Assembly (NCBI RefSeq): GCF_044582145.1
Contig: NZ_JBDODO010000001.1
Direction: 5' to 3' (one strand)
Source of the DNA: Guyparkeria sp016278265
GTDB taxonomy: Bacteria; Pseudomonadota; Gammaproteobacteria; Halothiobacillales; Halothiobacillaceae
DNA length: 64,000 bases
Of this stretch, positions 43,766 to 51,989 are shown piece after piece. Each line of letters begins with the position of its first letter. Position 1 is the stretch's first letter. Below the pieces are notes generated by a model, which saw only the letters and a list, made by a program, of their open reading frames with translations, did not search any database and had not been told where the DNA came from. The position numbers and the translations under genes were made by a program.

Positions 43766-44911
43766 CTAAACCCCGCGGTCTCGATCGGCGTAGAAGCGAT
43801 GGCGGAAGGCCTCGAAGGCATCCGCCTCGATCGCCGCGCGCATCTCGGCCATCAGCACCTGGTAGTAGTGCAGGTTGTGGATGGTGCATAACCGCGCCCC
43901 CAACACCTCGCGCGCCCGGTGGAGGTGCTTGAGATAGGCCCGCGAGTAGTGCCGACAGGTGTAGCAGTCGCAATCCTCGTCGAGCGGCCGGATGTCGGTG
44001 GCATAGCGGGCATTCTTCAGGCGCACATCGCCGTAGCGCGTAAATAGGTGACCATTGCGCGCGTTGCGCGTCGGCATGACGCAATCGAACATGTCCACGC
44101 CGCGGGCGACCGACTCGACCAGATCCTCGGGCTTCCCCACGCCCATCAGGTAACGGGGTCGATCGACGGGCAACTCGGGCAGGGTGAATTCGAGCACGGC
44201 GTTGCGCTCCGCCAGCGGCTCGCCCACCGACAGACCGCCGACAGCATAGCCATCAAAGCCCAGGTCCACCAACCCGGCGGCCGACTCGCGCCGCAAGGCC
44301 TCGTGCATGCCGCCCTGGACGATGCCGAACAGGGCGCGATTCGAGCCTTCCGGGCGGAGCGACTCGAATGCCGCCTTGGAACGCGCCGCCCAGCGCAGCG
44401 ACAGACGCATCGACGCACCCGCCACCTCGGGGGTGGCCGGGTAGGGCGTGCACTCGTCGAAGATCATCTGGATGTCCGAGCCCAGTTCGTGCTGGACCTG
44501 CATCGAGGATTCGGGGGTGAGCATGACGCGATCGCCGTTGACGGGCGAGGCAAAACGCACACCCTCCTCGGTGATCTTGCGCATCTCGGCCAGCGAGAAC
44601 ACCTGGAAGCCGCCCGAATCGGTCAGGATCGGGCGCTCCCAGTGCATGAAGTCGTGCAAGTCACCGTGCAGGCGAATGATTTCCGTGCCCGGGCGCAGCA
44701 TCAGGTGAAAGGTATTGCCCAGCACGATCTGTGCGCCCAGGTCGATCAGCTCTTCCGGGGTGACCGCCTTGACCGTGCCGTAGGTGCCCACTGGCATGAA
44801 CGCCGGCGTGTCGATCACGCCGCGGACGAAGCGGATCTGCCCCCGGCGCGGGCCGGCCTGGCGCTCGGCATCGGCCTTGGTGCGGGTGCAGTCATGCAGT
44901 TCGAATTTCAT
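43766..44911 (-). CDS. tgt: Queuine tRNA-ribosyltransferase
   Basis: The 381-residue TIM-barrel enzyme exchanges guanine-34 of GUN-anticodon tRNAs for preQ1. The general acid/base aspartate is in TDSGGFQVFSL and the nucleophilic aspartate in MFDCVMPTRNARNG. The zinc ligands are in CDCYTCRHYSRAYLKHLH and the downstream TIHN histidine. Its ATG overlaps the queA stop by 4 bases. Confidence 0.97.
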   Translation of the reverse strand: MKFELHDCTRTKADAERQAGPRRGQIRFVRGVIDTPAFMPVGTYGTVKAVTPEELIDLGAQIVLGNTFHLMLRPGTEIIRLHGDLHDFMHWERPILTDSGGFQVFSLAEMRKITEEGVRFASPVNGDRVMLTPESSMQVQHELGSDIQMIFDECTPYPATPEVAGASMRLSLRWAARSKAAFESLRPEGSNRALFGIVQGGMHEALRRESAAGLVDLGFDGYAVGGLSVGEPLAERNAVLEFTLPELPVDRPRYLMGVGKPEDLVESVARGVDMFDCVMPTRNARNGHLFTRYGDVRLKNARYATDIRPLDEDCDCYTCRHYSRAYLKHLHRAREVLGARLCTIHNLHYYQVLMAEMRAAIEADAFEAFRHRFYADRDRGV

Positions 44912-45987
44912 GCGGTCTGTGCACCCTCGACGTCGGCACTGGTCTCGATGAACATCGCATCACCAAAGGAATAGAAGCGGTAACCGCGCTCGATGGCCTC
45001 GCGATACGCGGCCAGCACCCGCTCGCGCCCCGCGAACGCCGAGACCAGCATCAGCAGCGTGGAGCGCGGCAGGTGGAAGTTGGTCAGCATCGCGTCGATG
45101 ACGTGCAGCGACTGGCCGGGATAGAGAAAGAGCTGGGTATCGCCCACAAACGGACCAATCTCGCCTTGCGCGGCGCGCCCGGGATGCGCGCGGGCGGCCG
45201 TCTCGATCGCGCGGACCGCCGTGGTGCCGATCGCGATCACGCGATTGCCGCGCCGACGGGCCGCGGCGACCGCCTCGACCGTGGCCGGCGGCACCTCGGT
45301 CCATTCGCGATGCATCTCATGGGCCTCGATGGTCTCGCTGCGCACCGGCTGGAAGGTGCCCGCGCCCACGTGCAGCGTAACGAAGGTCGTCTCGACACCC
45401 TGGGCGCGCAGGCGCTCGAGCAGTGCCTCGGTCAGGTGAAGGCTGGCGGTGGGGGCTGCGACCGCGCCGTCGCGACGGGCAAACACCGTCTGGTAATCGT
45501 GGCGATCCTGGTCGTCGTCCGGGCGTTCGATGTAGGTGGGCAGGGGCATGTGGCCATGCGTCTCCAGCCAATCCAGCATCCCGTCCACGGGACTGGAGGC
45601 GAGCAGCTTCACCTCGAACAGCGCCCCGTCCCGTCCGGTCACCTCGAGCCGCGCGCCACCTTCCATGATCAGCTCGGCGCCGATCCGCGGCGAGCGGCTG
45701 CTGCGCAGATGGCACAGGGCCCGGTCGGTATCGAGCAGGCGCTCAAGCAGGAACTCCACCTTGCCGCCAGAGGCCTTGCGCCCGAAGGCGCGCGCCGGAA
45801 TCACGCGGGTATCGTTCAGGATCAGGAGGTCACCTGGTGCGATCAGGTCGGGAAGATCACCGATGTGGCGGTGGCCGAATTCGCCCGTCGCCGGCAACAC
45901 CAGCAGTCGCGCCGACTCGCGCGGCTCGGCCGGGCGGTCGGCGATCCGTTCGGGTGGCAGGTGGTAATCGAAGGCATCGAGCTTCAT
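44908..45987 (-). CDS. queA: S-adenosylmethionine:tRNA ribosyltransferase-isomerase
   Basis: The 359-residue enzyme forms the epoxyqueuosine cyclopentane ring on preQ1-tRNA using the ribose of SAM. Conserved parts are FDYHLPPERIADRPAEPRESARLL, ILNDTRVIPARAFG, TASLHLTEALLERL, VTLHVGAGTFQPVR and FHLPRSTLLMLVSAFAG. The roughly 230 bases upstream, as far as the small-RNA terminator, carry a three-fold GTAACGG tandem repeat and presumably its promoter. Confidence 0.97.
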   Translation of the reverse strand: MKLDAFDYHLPPERIADRPAEPRESARLLVLPATGEFGHRHIGDLPDLIAPGDLLILNDTRVIPARAFGRKASGGKVEFLLERLLDTDRALCHLRSSRSPRIGAELIMEGGARLEVTGRDGALFEVKLLASSPVDGMLDWLETHGHMPLPTYIERPDDDQDRHDYQTVFARRDGAVAAPTASLHLTEALLERLRAQGVETTFVTLHVGAGTFQPVRSETIEAHEMHREWTEVPPATVEAVAAARRRGNRVIAIGTTAVRAIETAARAHPGRAAQGEIGPFVGDTQLFLYPGQSLHVIDAMLTNFHLPRSTLLMLVSAFAGRERVLAAYREAIERGYRFYSFGDAMFIETSADVEGAQTA

Positions 45988-46160
45988 GGCGGGCGCAGTC
46001 TACCCCGCCGGGCGGGGACAGGCCACCGAGAGCGTGGGCAATCGGCACCTGCGTCGACAACACCGACCCAAGCCCTCGCCCACCAGAAGCCCCGGCCCGC
46101 CACCCTCACCCGAGGTGAAACGACAGCGCAGGACCGCCGGAACCAACGCGCCCCATCCTG

Positions 46161-46180
46161 GTAACGGGTAACGGGTAACG
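46161..46180. repeat. Three tandem GTAACGG heptamers
   Basis: GTAACGG is repeated almost exactly three times (the last copy lacks one base) in the 230-base gap upstream of queA. Its function is unknown; it is short enough to be incidental, but in a 7-bp register it could vary by slippage. Confidence 0.5.
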
Positions 46181-46217
46181 ACCACGCTCGGCCCGGAAAC
46201 GTCAAAAACGCAGACAC

Positions 46218-46253
46218 AAAAAAACACCCGGATCTGAGTCACTCAGAGGGTGG
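46218..46253 (-). terminator. Intrinsic terminator of the predicted small RNA
   Basis: On the minus strand, CACCC-T-CTGAG-TGA-CTCAG-ATCC-GGGTG forms a two-part stem and is followed by seven T residues (46224-46218). No protein gene ends nearby on this strand, so it defines the 3' end of a non-coding transcript. Confidence 0.88.
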
Positions 46254-46866
46254 TCTTGGGTCGTCGATCGAAAAAGCAAGGAGGGCCTTCCTGGCCGGGA
46301 AACGATCCTGCCCTGCGGCATGGATCCAGCGCGTTATCCCTGCGCGGAGTGCTTGAGTCCCAATCCCTGGGTCCGGTGTGGCGAGTGCTTTTCCTTAAGA
46401 CAAGGGCAGTATCCGTTGCCGATCCTGTTGATTCTTGTCTCGCCGCTAACCGTTCCTGCGGTTTCTTGTTGTTGCCGGCGTCTACCACCGTTTTTTTCAG
46501 CGATGCCATCCTGCATCGAGCGCGCGTCCTGCGCGGAATCGTCCCTTGCCGTCCGTGGCAGCGCTCGTCCTGAGCGCTTGGCTAGATCCTTTGTAACGGG
46601 CCCGGCCTCCTTGCCGAACGCGCCGCGGCCTTCCTGGCGGCCCGCAAAAAACCTGGACTCTGTCCCGATGCCCGGTTGTTTACGGTGCGCTTCCTTAAAA
46701 GAGCGCCGTGCGCGCGTCGGGCGAACCCGACCACCCGTTTGGCAGATCCTCTGCCGGTGCATCCTGCGCGGACGTCCTGTCCGCCGTACGATCCCTCAGC
46801 CTCCTGGCCGGGTGGGCTTCCTGCCCTGTGCATCCAAGCACGGGTGCATGATGCGCGCTCTGACGC
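46218..46866 (-). ncRNA. Predicted CsrB/RsmZ-like CsrA-sequestering small RNA
   Basis: This stretch of about 640 bases lacks a credible gene on either strand. Read on the minus strand it contains about 17 AGGA motifs plus four AGGGA. Nine AGGA motifs sit exactly in loops closed by perfect stems: GGGC/GCCC (46814-46826), GCGGAC/GTCCGC (46768-46784), GGCAG/CTGCC (46741-46755), GCC/GGC (46628-46638), GCGCTC/GAGCGC (46561-46577), CGCGC/GCGCG (46521-46535), CGATGC/GCATCG (46501-46518), AACCG/CGGTT (46448-46463) and GGCC/GGCC (46284-46296). Loop-displayed AGGA is the CsrA/RsmA target, and CsrB-type RNAs titrate CsrA by carrying many copies. An intrinsic terminator ends it and a GacA-box-like palindrome precedes it. 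The 5' end is inferred from spacing. It is longer than E. coli CsrB (about 370 nt). Confidence 0.8.
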
Positions 46867-46897
46867 CGGCTGGATAGACGAAATCGCCGAAAGTTTC

Positions 46898-46936
46898 GTA
46901 GGAATTTTCGATTTCTTTTGTAGGAATTTTCCTACA
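46898..46936 (-). promoter_or_regulatory. GacA/UvrY-type upstream activating sequence for the small RNA
   Basis: On the minus strand TGTAGGAAAATTCCTACA (46936-46919) is an 18-bp palindrome with 8-bp arms. It matches the form of the GacA box (TGTAAG-N6-CTTACA) found upstream of rsm/csr RNAs. A partial second copy, GAAAATTCCTACG, lies 22 bases closer to the small RNA (46910-46898), about two helical turns away. A weak -10-like TCTATC is at 46877-46872. The box lies just after the hydrolase stop codon. Confidence 0.7.
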
Positions 46937-46944
46937 CGGGCCAG

Positions 46945-47775
46945 CTACCCGATCGGCCGCGCCGGGAAATCGTGGCAACCGTGGGCGAAAAAGCGGGTGA
47001 CCGCATCGAGAAATCCGGCCGTGTCCTCGATATGCGGCCAATGGCGCGCCTGCTCCAGGGTGACGATGCAGCTCTGCGGAAAGTCGCGACCGATGCGTTC
47101 CTCGTCGCCCGCCTCGATATACGCCGACCGAGCGCCACGGATGAACAGCGCCGGCCCGAGGTAGAAGCCCGACAGCGTCGGCATGTCGGAGGTCTGTTCG
47201 TAGGCCGCCTTGAGCTCGGGCAAATTGAACCGCCAGCGCCATTGACCGTCGACCTGCTCTAGGTTCGCGGCGAGGAATGCCCGCACCTCGGGCTCAAACA
47301 CATGTGCGGCCATCTGCTGGCGCGCCTGGTCACGCGACTCGAGGGTCGCCAGATCAACGGCATCCAGCGCCGCGAAGACATCCTTGTGCCACGGCGGATA
47401 CCACTTCGGCGCGATGTCGACCACGGCCAGCCGGGCGACCCGCTCCGGGTGACGATCAGCCAGCACCATGCCGAGCTTGCCACCCAGGGAGTGCCCGATC
47501 AGGTGCGCGCGCTCGACCCCGAGTCGATCCATCACCGCGAGGACATCATTGGCCATCGCCTCGTAGGAAAGCCCGGGGGCATGGGGCGACCGACCATGGT
47601 TGCGCAGATCGACGTTGATGACGCGGTAGTTCGCGCTCAACGATTGGGCGATACCGCGCCAGTTGGACAGCGAACCGAACAACCCGTGCATGATGATCAC
47701 CGGCAGACCACCGCCACGCTCTTCGAAGTGCAGGTCGACCGCCGCGTTTGCAGCGCCGTTTGCTTGCGTGCTCAT
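46945..47775 (-). CDS. Alpha/beta-fold hydrolase (YbfF-like esterase)
   Basis: The 276-residue serine hydrolase has an oxyanion-loop HGLFGSLSNWRGIAQSLS, the nucleophile elbow GHSLGGKLGMVLA, DLRNHGRSP, and a C-terminal catalytic-histidine region ARHWPHIEDTAGFLDAV. These match YbfF-type esterases more than BioH. The physiological ester is unknown. It is divergent from the rRNA methyltransferase gene; the predicted small RNA lies immediately downstream on the same strand. Confidence 0.88.
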   Translation of the reverse strand: MSTQANGAANAAVDLHFEERGGGLPVIIMHGLFGSLSNWRGIAQSLSANYRVINVDLRNHGRSPHAPGLSYEAMANDVLAVMDRLGVERAHLIGHSLGGKLGMVLADRHPERVARLAVVDIAPKWYPPWHKDVFAALDAVDLATLESRDQARQQMAAHVFEPEVRAFLAANLEQVDGQWRWRFNLPELKAAYEQTSDMPTLSGFYLGPALFIRGARSAYIEAGDEERIGRDFPQSCIVTLEQARHWPHIEDTAGFLDAVTRFFAHGCHDFPARPIG

Positions 47776-47877
47776 TGAAATGACATGTCTCTCTTATTGA
47801 AATCGGGCACCCCAATCGGGGGCATGCGAGATCGTGAGATACTACCAAACGCCAGCCTCACCGACCGCCGAGCCCCC

Positions 47878-49221
47878 ATGACCGACCCGATCCCACCCCA
47901 ACGTCCAACACCCGGCGACGACTGGCCGACTCCCCATCTGCCCCGCGGACGCACCTTCCCGGCGCAGTTGCAGCTGGCCGCCGAACTACTCGAGCGCATA
48001 ACCGCTCAGGGCCTGCCCGCCGACCGCAGCCTGCAACGGGAATTGACCGCGCGACGCAAGATGGGGCGACGGGACCGCGAGCGGGTGCGCGAACTGACCC
48101 TGTTCGCGTTGCGCCAGCGCCGAGTGCTCGACTGGCTGCTCGATGACAACGCGCCGAGCATGGCCGCGCGGGTCGCCGCGACCCTGTCGCTTGCCGATGC
48201 CCTCGACCCGGTGCTCGCCGAGGCGGCGGGGCTGACGCCCGAGGCCACCGCCATCCTGTCACGACGGCGCGCGGAGCCGTTCGACTCCCTTCCCTGGACC
48301 GTTCGTTTCAACCTGGCCCCTGCTGCCGCCGACCAATGGCAGGCCCGGCAACCCGACGCCCCAGAGTCGCTGGCCCGGGCACTGGATGGCCGCGCGGCCG
48401 TCGATCTGCATGCCAACCCACGACACGGCGAGCGCGACGCGCTGATAAAAGAGCTGGCCGAGGCGGACATCGACGCCAAGGCCATCGCGGGACTGCCGCT
48501 GGGCCTCCGGCTCGAGCGCCCCGGGCGCCTGACCCGCCTGCCCAGCTTCGAGGCCGGCGGTTTCGAGATCCAGGATGCCGGCAGCCAGTGGGTCGTTCGC
48601 ACCGTCGAGGCCCAGCCGGGCGAACGGGTGCTGGACCTTTGCGCCGGTGCCGGCGGCAAGACCCTCGGACTACTCGACGAGGCCCGCGGGCAATTGCACC
48701 TGACCGCCTGCGACCTACACCCCGAACGTCTTGATCGGTTGCGCACGCGCGCCCAGCGTCATGGCGACACCGACCTCGAACTTCGCACGGTGGATGCCAC
48801 CCAGCCACTGCCCACGGATCTCACTGGATTCGATCGCGTGCTGATCGACGCCCCCTGCAGTGGCTCGGGCACCTGGCGACGCCACCCGGAACTGCGTTGG
48901 GCCACCATCGACTGGGAGGCGCTCGCCGAGACGCAGAGCCAGCTGCTCGAACAAGGGGCGTGCGCCACGCGTCCCGGCGGGCGGCTGGTCTACGCCACTT
49001 GCAGCCTGTGGCCGGCGGAGAACGAGGCCATCGTCGCGGCCTTTCTCGCCCAGCACCCCGACTGGAGCACAACCCGCCCCTTGCTCGACGATCTGCCCGA
49101 TGACGCCATCACCGCCGACGGCTGGATCCGCCTGCGCCCCGATCACCATGGCTGCGATGGGTTTTTCGTTGCCTGCCTGCAAGCACCGATCGCCCCGTCG
49201 CCCAACCGATCGGTCGCTTGA
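47878..49221 (+). CDS. rsmB: RsmB/NOP-family rRNA (cytosine-C5) methyltransferase
   Basis: The product of about 447 residues has an N-terminal NusB-like helical region (AAELLERITAQGLPADRSLQRELTARRKMGRRDRERVRELTLFALRQRRVLDWLL). The SAM domain has VLDLCAGAGGKTLGLL, the motif IV cysteine in IDAPCSGSGTWRRHPELRW and the motif VI cysteine in YATCSLWPAENEAIV. RsmB makes m5C967 in 16S rRNA. It is not next to fmt as in E. coli, so a related RsmF/NOP specificity is possible. The start is taken at 47878; upstream in-frame ATGs exist. Confidence 0.85.
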   Translation: MTDPIPPQRPTPGDDWPTPHLPRGRTFPAQLQLAAELLERITAQGLPADRSLQRELTARRKMGRRDRERVRELTLFALRQRRVLDWLLDDNAPSMAARVAATLSLADALDPVLAEAAGLTPEATAILSRRRAEPFDSLPWTVRFNLAPAAADQWQARQPDAPESLARALDGRAAVDLHANPRHGERDALIKELAEADIDAKAIAGLPLGLRLERPGRLTRLPSFEAGGFEIQDAGSQWVVRTVEAQPGERVLDLCAGAGGKTLGLLDEARGQLHLTACDLHPERLDRLRTRAQRHGDTDLELRTVDATQPLPTDLTGFDRVLIDAPCSGSGTWRRHPELRWATIDWEALAETQSQLLEQGACATRPGGRLVYATCSLWPAENEAIVAAFLAQHPDWSTTRPLLDDLPDDAITADGWIRLRPDHHGCDGFFVACLQAPIAPSPNRSVA

Positions 49222-49292
49222 GGCATAATCGGGGCCAACAATTCGAATCCGAACACCGCTGTACCAACGGCCCGCCGGGCCTCGGAGTCCGC

Positions 49293-49469
49293 ATGCACCG
49301 CTCTTCGCCGACCCCCTCATCGTCCCGCCGCCTCGGTGCCGGGTTGCTGCTGGCCGCCCTGCTGTTGGCCGGCTGTGGCCAGAAAGGCCCGCTCTACCTC
49401 CCCGAGGACGAAGCGGTCGCCTCGACCGACGACACCGCACCAGCCGCGGCCACCACCAACCAGGACTGA
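49293..49469 (+). CDS. lptM: LPS translocon maturation lipoprotein LptM (YifL)
   Basis: The 58-residue lipoprotein has a signal ending LLLAALLLAGC and the family signature CGQKGPLYLPEDE directly after the acylated cysteine. LptM promotes disulfide maturation of LptD. It precedes lysA by 15 bases, a conserved neighbour in gammaproteobacteria. The start at 49293 gives a normal lipoprotein signal with a basic n-region; an upstream in-frame ATG would add an unlikely 25 residues. Confidence 0.9.
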   Translation: MHRSSPTPSSSRRLGAGLLLAALLLAGCGQKGPLYLPEDEAVASTDDTAPAAATTNQD

Positions 49470-49484
49470 CCCCGGAGCCTCGCC

Positions 49485-50774
49485 GTGCCCCAGAGCGAAC
49501 TGCCCCCCTTCTTCTCCCGCAACGACGCCGGTGACCTGCAGATCGAGCAAGTCACTGCCGGCGAGATCGTCGAGCGTTTCGACTCGCCCACCTACGTCTA
49601 CTCGCGCGCGGCGATCGAATCGGCCTTCAACGCCCTGACCGCCGCCTTCGGCGATCGGGCCCACCGCATCTGCTACGCGGTCAAGGCCAACAGCAACATC
49701 GGCATCCTCAACGTGCTCGCGCGCCTGGGGGCCGGCTTCGACATCGTCTCCTACGGTGAACTGGCCCGCGTGATGGCCGCCGGCGGCGACCCGGGCCGAT
49801 GCGTGTTCTCCGGGGTTGGCAAGTCGGCCGACGAGATCCGCGGCGCGCTCGAGGCCGGCATCGGCTGTCTGAACGTCGAGTCCGAGGCGGAATTACAGCG
49901 GATTGCCGACATTGCTGCCGAAATGCAGCAAATCGCACCGATCTCGCTGCGCGTCAATCCGGACGTCGATGCCCGCACGCACCCCTACATCTCCACCGGG
50001 CTCAAGGACAACAAGTTCGGCGTCGCGATCGACGAGGCGCTACCGCTGTACGAGTGGGCCCACGCGCATCCGGCGCTCGAGGTCACGGGTATCGATTGCC
50101 ACATCGGCTCGCAACTCACCGACGTCAGCCCGTTTCGCGATGCCGCCGAACGGGTGATGAAACTCGCCCACCGGCTGGCCGAACGAGGCATCTCGCTCCA
50201 GCACCTCGATCTGGGCGGTGGGCTCGGCATTCGTTACACCGACGAGACCCCGCCAGCGGCCGCCGACTGGATCGAGGCAATCCGCTCGGTGGTGGACGCC
50301 GACCCGTTGGCCCGCGAGCTGCCGATCTGGATCGAGCCGGGCCGCTTCATCGCCGGGCCGGCCGGGGCACTGATCACCCGGGTCGAATACCTCAAGCCCG
50401 GCCAGCACAAATCGTTTGCCATCGTCGATGCCGCCATGAACGACCTGATGCGCCCGGCCCTCTACGGCAGCGACATGGCGATCGTCCCCGCCGGCCGGGG
50501 CGCGGGCGAGCGCCACCCGGGCACCTGGGAGATCGTCGGCCCCATCTGCGAGACCGGGGATTTCCTCGGCCACGAGCGCGCCCTCGAACTCGCGCCAGGC
50601 GATCTGCTCGCGGTGCTGGGCGCCGGCGCCTACGGTTTTTCCATGGCCTCGAACTACAACACCCGCCCCCGCGCCGCGGAGGTACTGGTCGACGGACGCG
50701 CCATCCATGAAATTCGTCGGCGCGAACCGCTCGACTCGCTGTGGGCCCTCGAACAACTCCCCGCGGCCGACTGA
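49485..50774 (+). CDS. lysA: Diaminopimelate decarboxylase
   Basis: The 429-residue PLP enzyme makes lysine from meso-DAP. The PLP lysine is in ICYAVKANSNIGIL. The glycine-rich phosphate site is in LDLGGGLGIRY and the C-terminal substrate motif in GPICETGDFLGHERAL. It starts with GTG (MPQSELPPFF). Terminator-like hairpin 50792-50816 follows. Confidence 0.96.
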   Translation: MPQSELPPFFSRNDAGDLQIEQVTAGEIVERFDSPTYVYSRAAIESAFNALTAAFGDRAHRICYAVKANSNIGILNVLARLGAGFDIVSYGELARVMAAGGDPGRCVFSGVGKSADEIRGALEAGIGCLNVESEAELQRIADIAAEMQQIAPISLRVNPDVDARTHPYISTGLKDNKFGVAIDEALPLYEWAHAHPALEVTGIDCHIGSQLTDVSPFRDAAERVMKLAHRLAERGISLQHLDLGGGLGIRYTDETPPAAADWIEAIRSVVDADPLARELPIWIEPGRFIAGPAGALITRVEYLKPGQHKSFAIVDAAMNDLMRPALYGSDMAIVPAGRGAGERHPGTWEIVGPICETGDFLGHERALELAPGDLLAVLGAGAYGFSMASNYNTRPRAAEVLVDGRAIHEIRRREPLDSLWALEQLPAAD

Positions 50775-50791
50775 CCGGCCGCCCCCCCCCA

Positions 50792-50823
50792 CCGCCGGCG
50801 GGCGTCCCACCGGCGGCTCTTTC
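50792..50823 (+). terminator. lysA: Terminator downstream of lysA
   Basis: CCGCCGG and CCGGCGG pair with an 11-base loop, followed by CTCTTTC. The T-run is short, so efficiency is uncertain. Confidence 0.55.
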
Positions 50824-50844
50824 ATAGCCAGCCTCTATAGAAAA

Positions 50845-50871
50845 GATCGAGAAATACAATTTTTCTCGATC
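50845..50871. promoter_or_regulatory. AT-rich palindrome upstream of the peroxiredoxin gene
   Basis: GATCGAGAAA-N7-TTTCTCGATC is a perfect 10-bp inverted repeat in the 300-base gap between lysA and the peroxiredoxin gene. It may be a regulator site for the peroxide-defence gene. It does not match the four-box OxyR pattern well. The remainder of the gap holds the hairpin at 50997-51036 and no gene. Confidence 0.4.
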
Positions 50872-50996
50872 GAATCACTCGATTAGGCTGAATGCCATTC
50901 AAATCAATGTGAACGGACCATGCCGGGCAGGCATGCTGTCTCATTCATTTGGTGGGCATTGCATTTGCCGGTTTCGGCCCCAAATTTTCGGTGCAA

Positions 50997-51036
50997 CGGG
51001 ATGCCAGCGTGAAGCGCTGACGCCCGTCCCGATTTT
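50997..51036 (+). terminator. Terminator-like hairpin in the peroxiredoxin leader
   Basis: CGGGA/TCCCG with an inner CAGCG/CGCTG stem is followed by ATTTTT, ending 40 bases before the start codon. It may be an attenuator in the leader, or the end of an upstream transcript if the promoter lies closer to the gene. Confidence 0.45.
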
Positions 51037-51075
51037 TCGTGATTATTTACCCTCAAACTGAACAGGAGACTTTCC

Positions 51076-51816
<741 letters not shown>

Positions 51817-51840
51817 TCACCGTCTGATCTGATGCCAGCA

Positions 51841-51900
51841 CCGGTCCGGGATCCCCGGGCCGGCTTTCGCCTGCCACGCAGGGCAAGGCAGACGAAAGCC
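51841..51900 (+). terminator. Two consecutive stem-loops after the peroxiredoxin gene
   Basis: The first is CCGGTCCGGG/CCCGGGCCGG with a 3-base loop (51841-51863). The second is GGCTTTCG/CGAAAGCC with an inner CTGCC/GGCAG stem (51862-51900). Neither has a long T-run. They may protect the mRNA 3' end or reduce read-through into the glutathione reductase gene. Confidence 0.5.
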
Positions 51901-51989
51901 TCACTCACCTTCGATCGTGCGTGGACCTGCCGACCAGAGCGGTCTTGGCATCCAACCGCGTTTTCTGACATCCCTTTCTGGAGACATCC

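Noticed and set aside
46243..46762. Small open frames (80-140 codons) on both strands of the predicted small RNA
   Set aside because: They are basic, low-complexity and without family motifs, ribosome sites or consistent strand. The hairpin/AGGA pattern and the terminator explain the region better.
50831..50890. OxyR site upstream of the peroxiredoxin gene
   Set aside because: Only isolated ATAG/CTAT-like pieces are present; the four-element spacing of OxyR sites is not satisfied.
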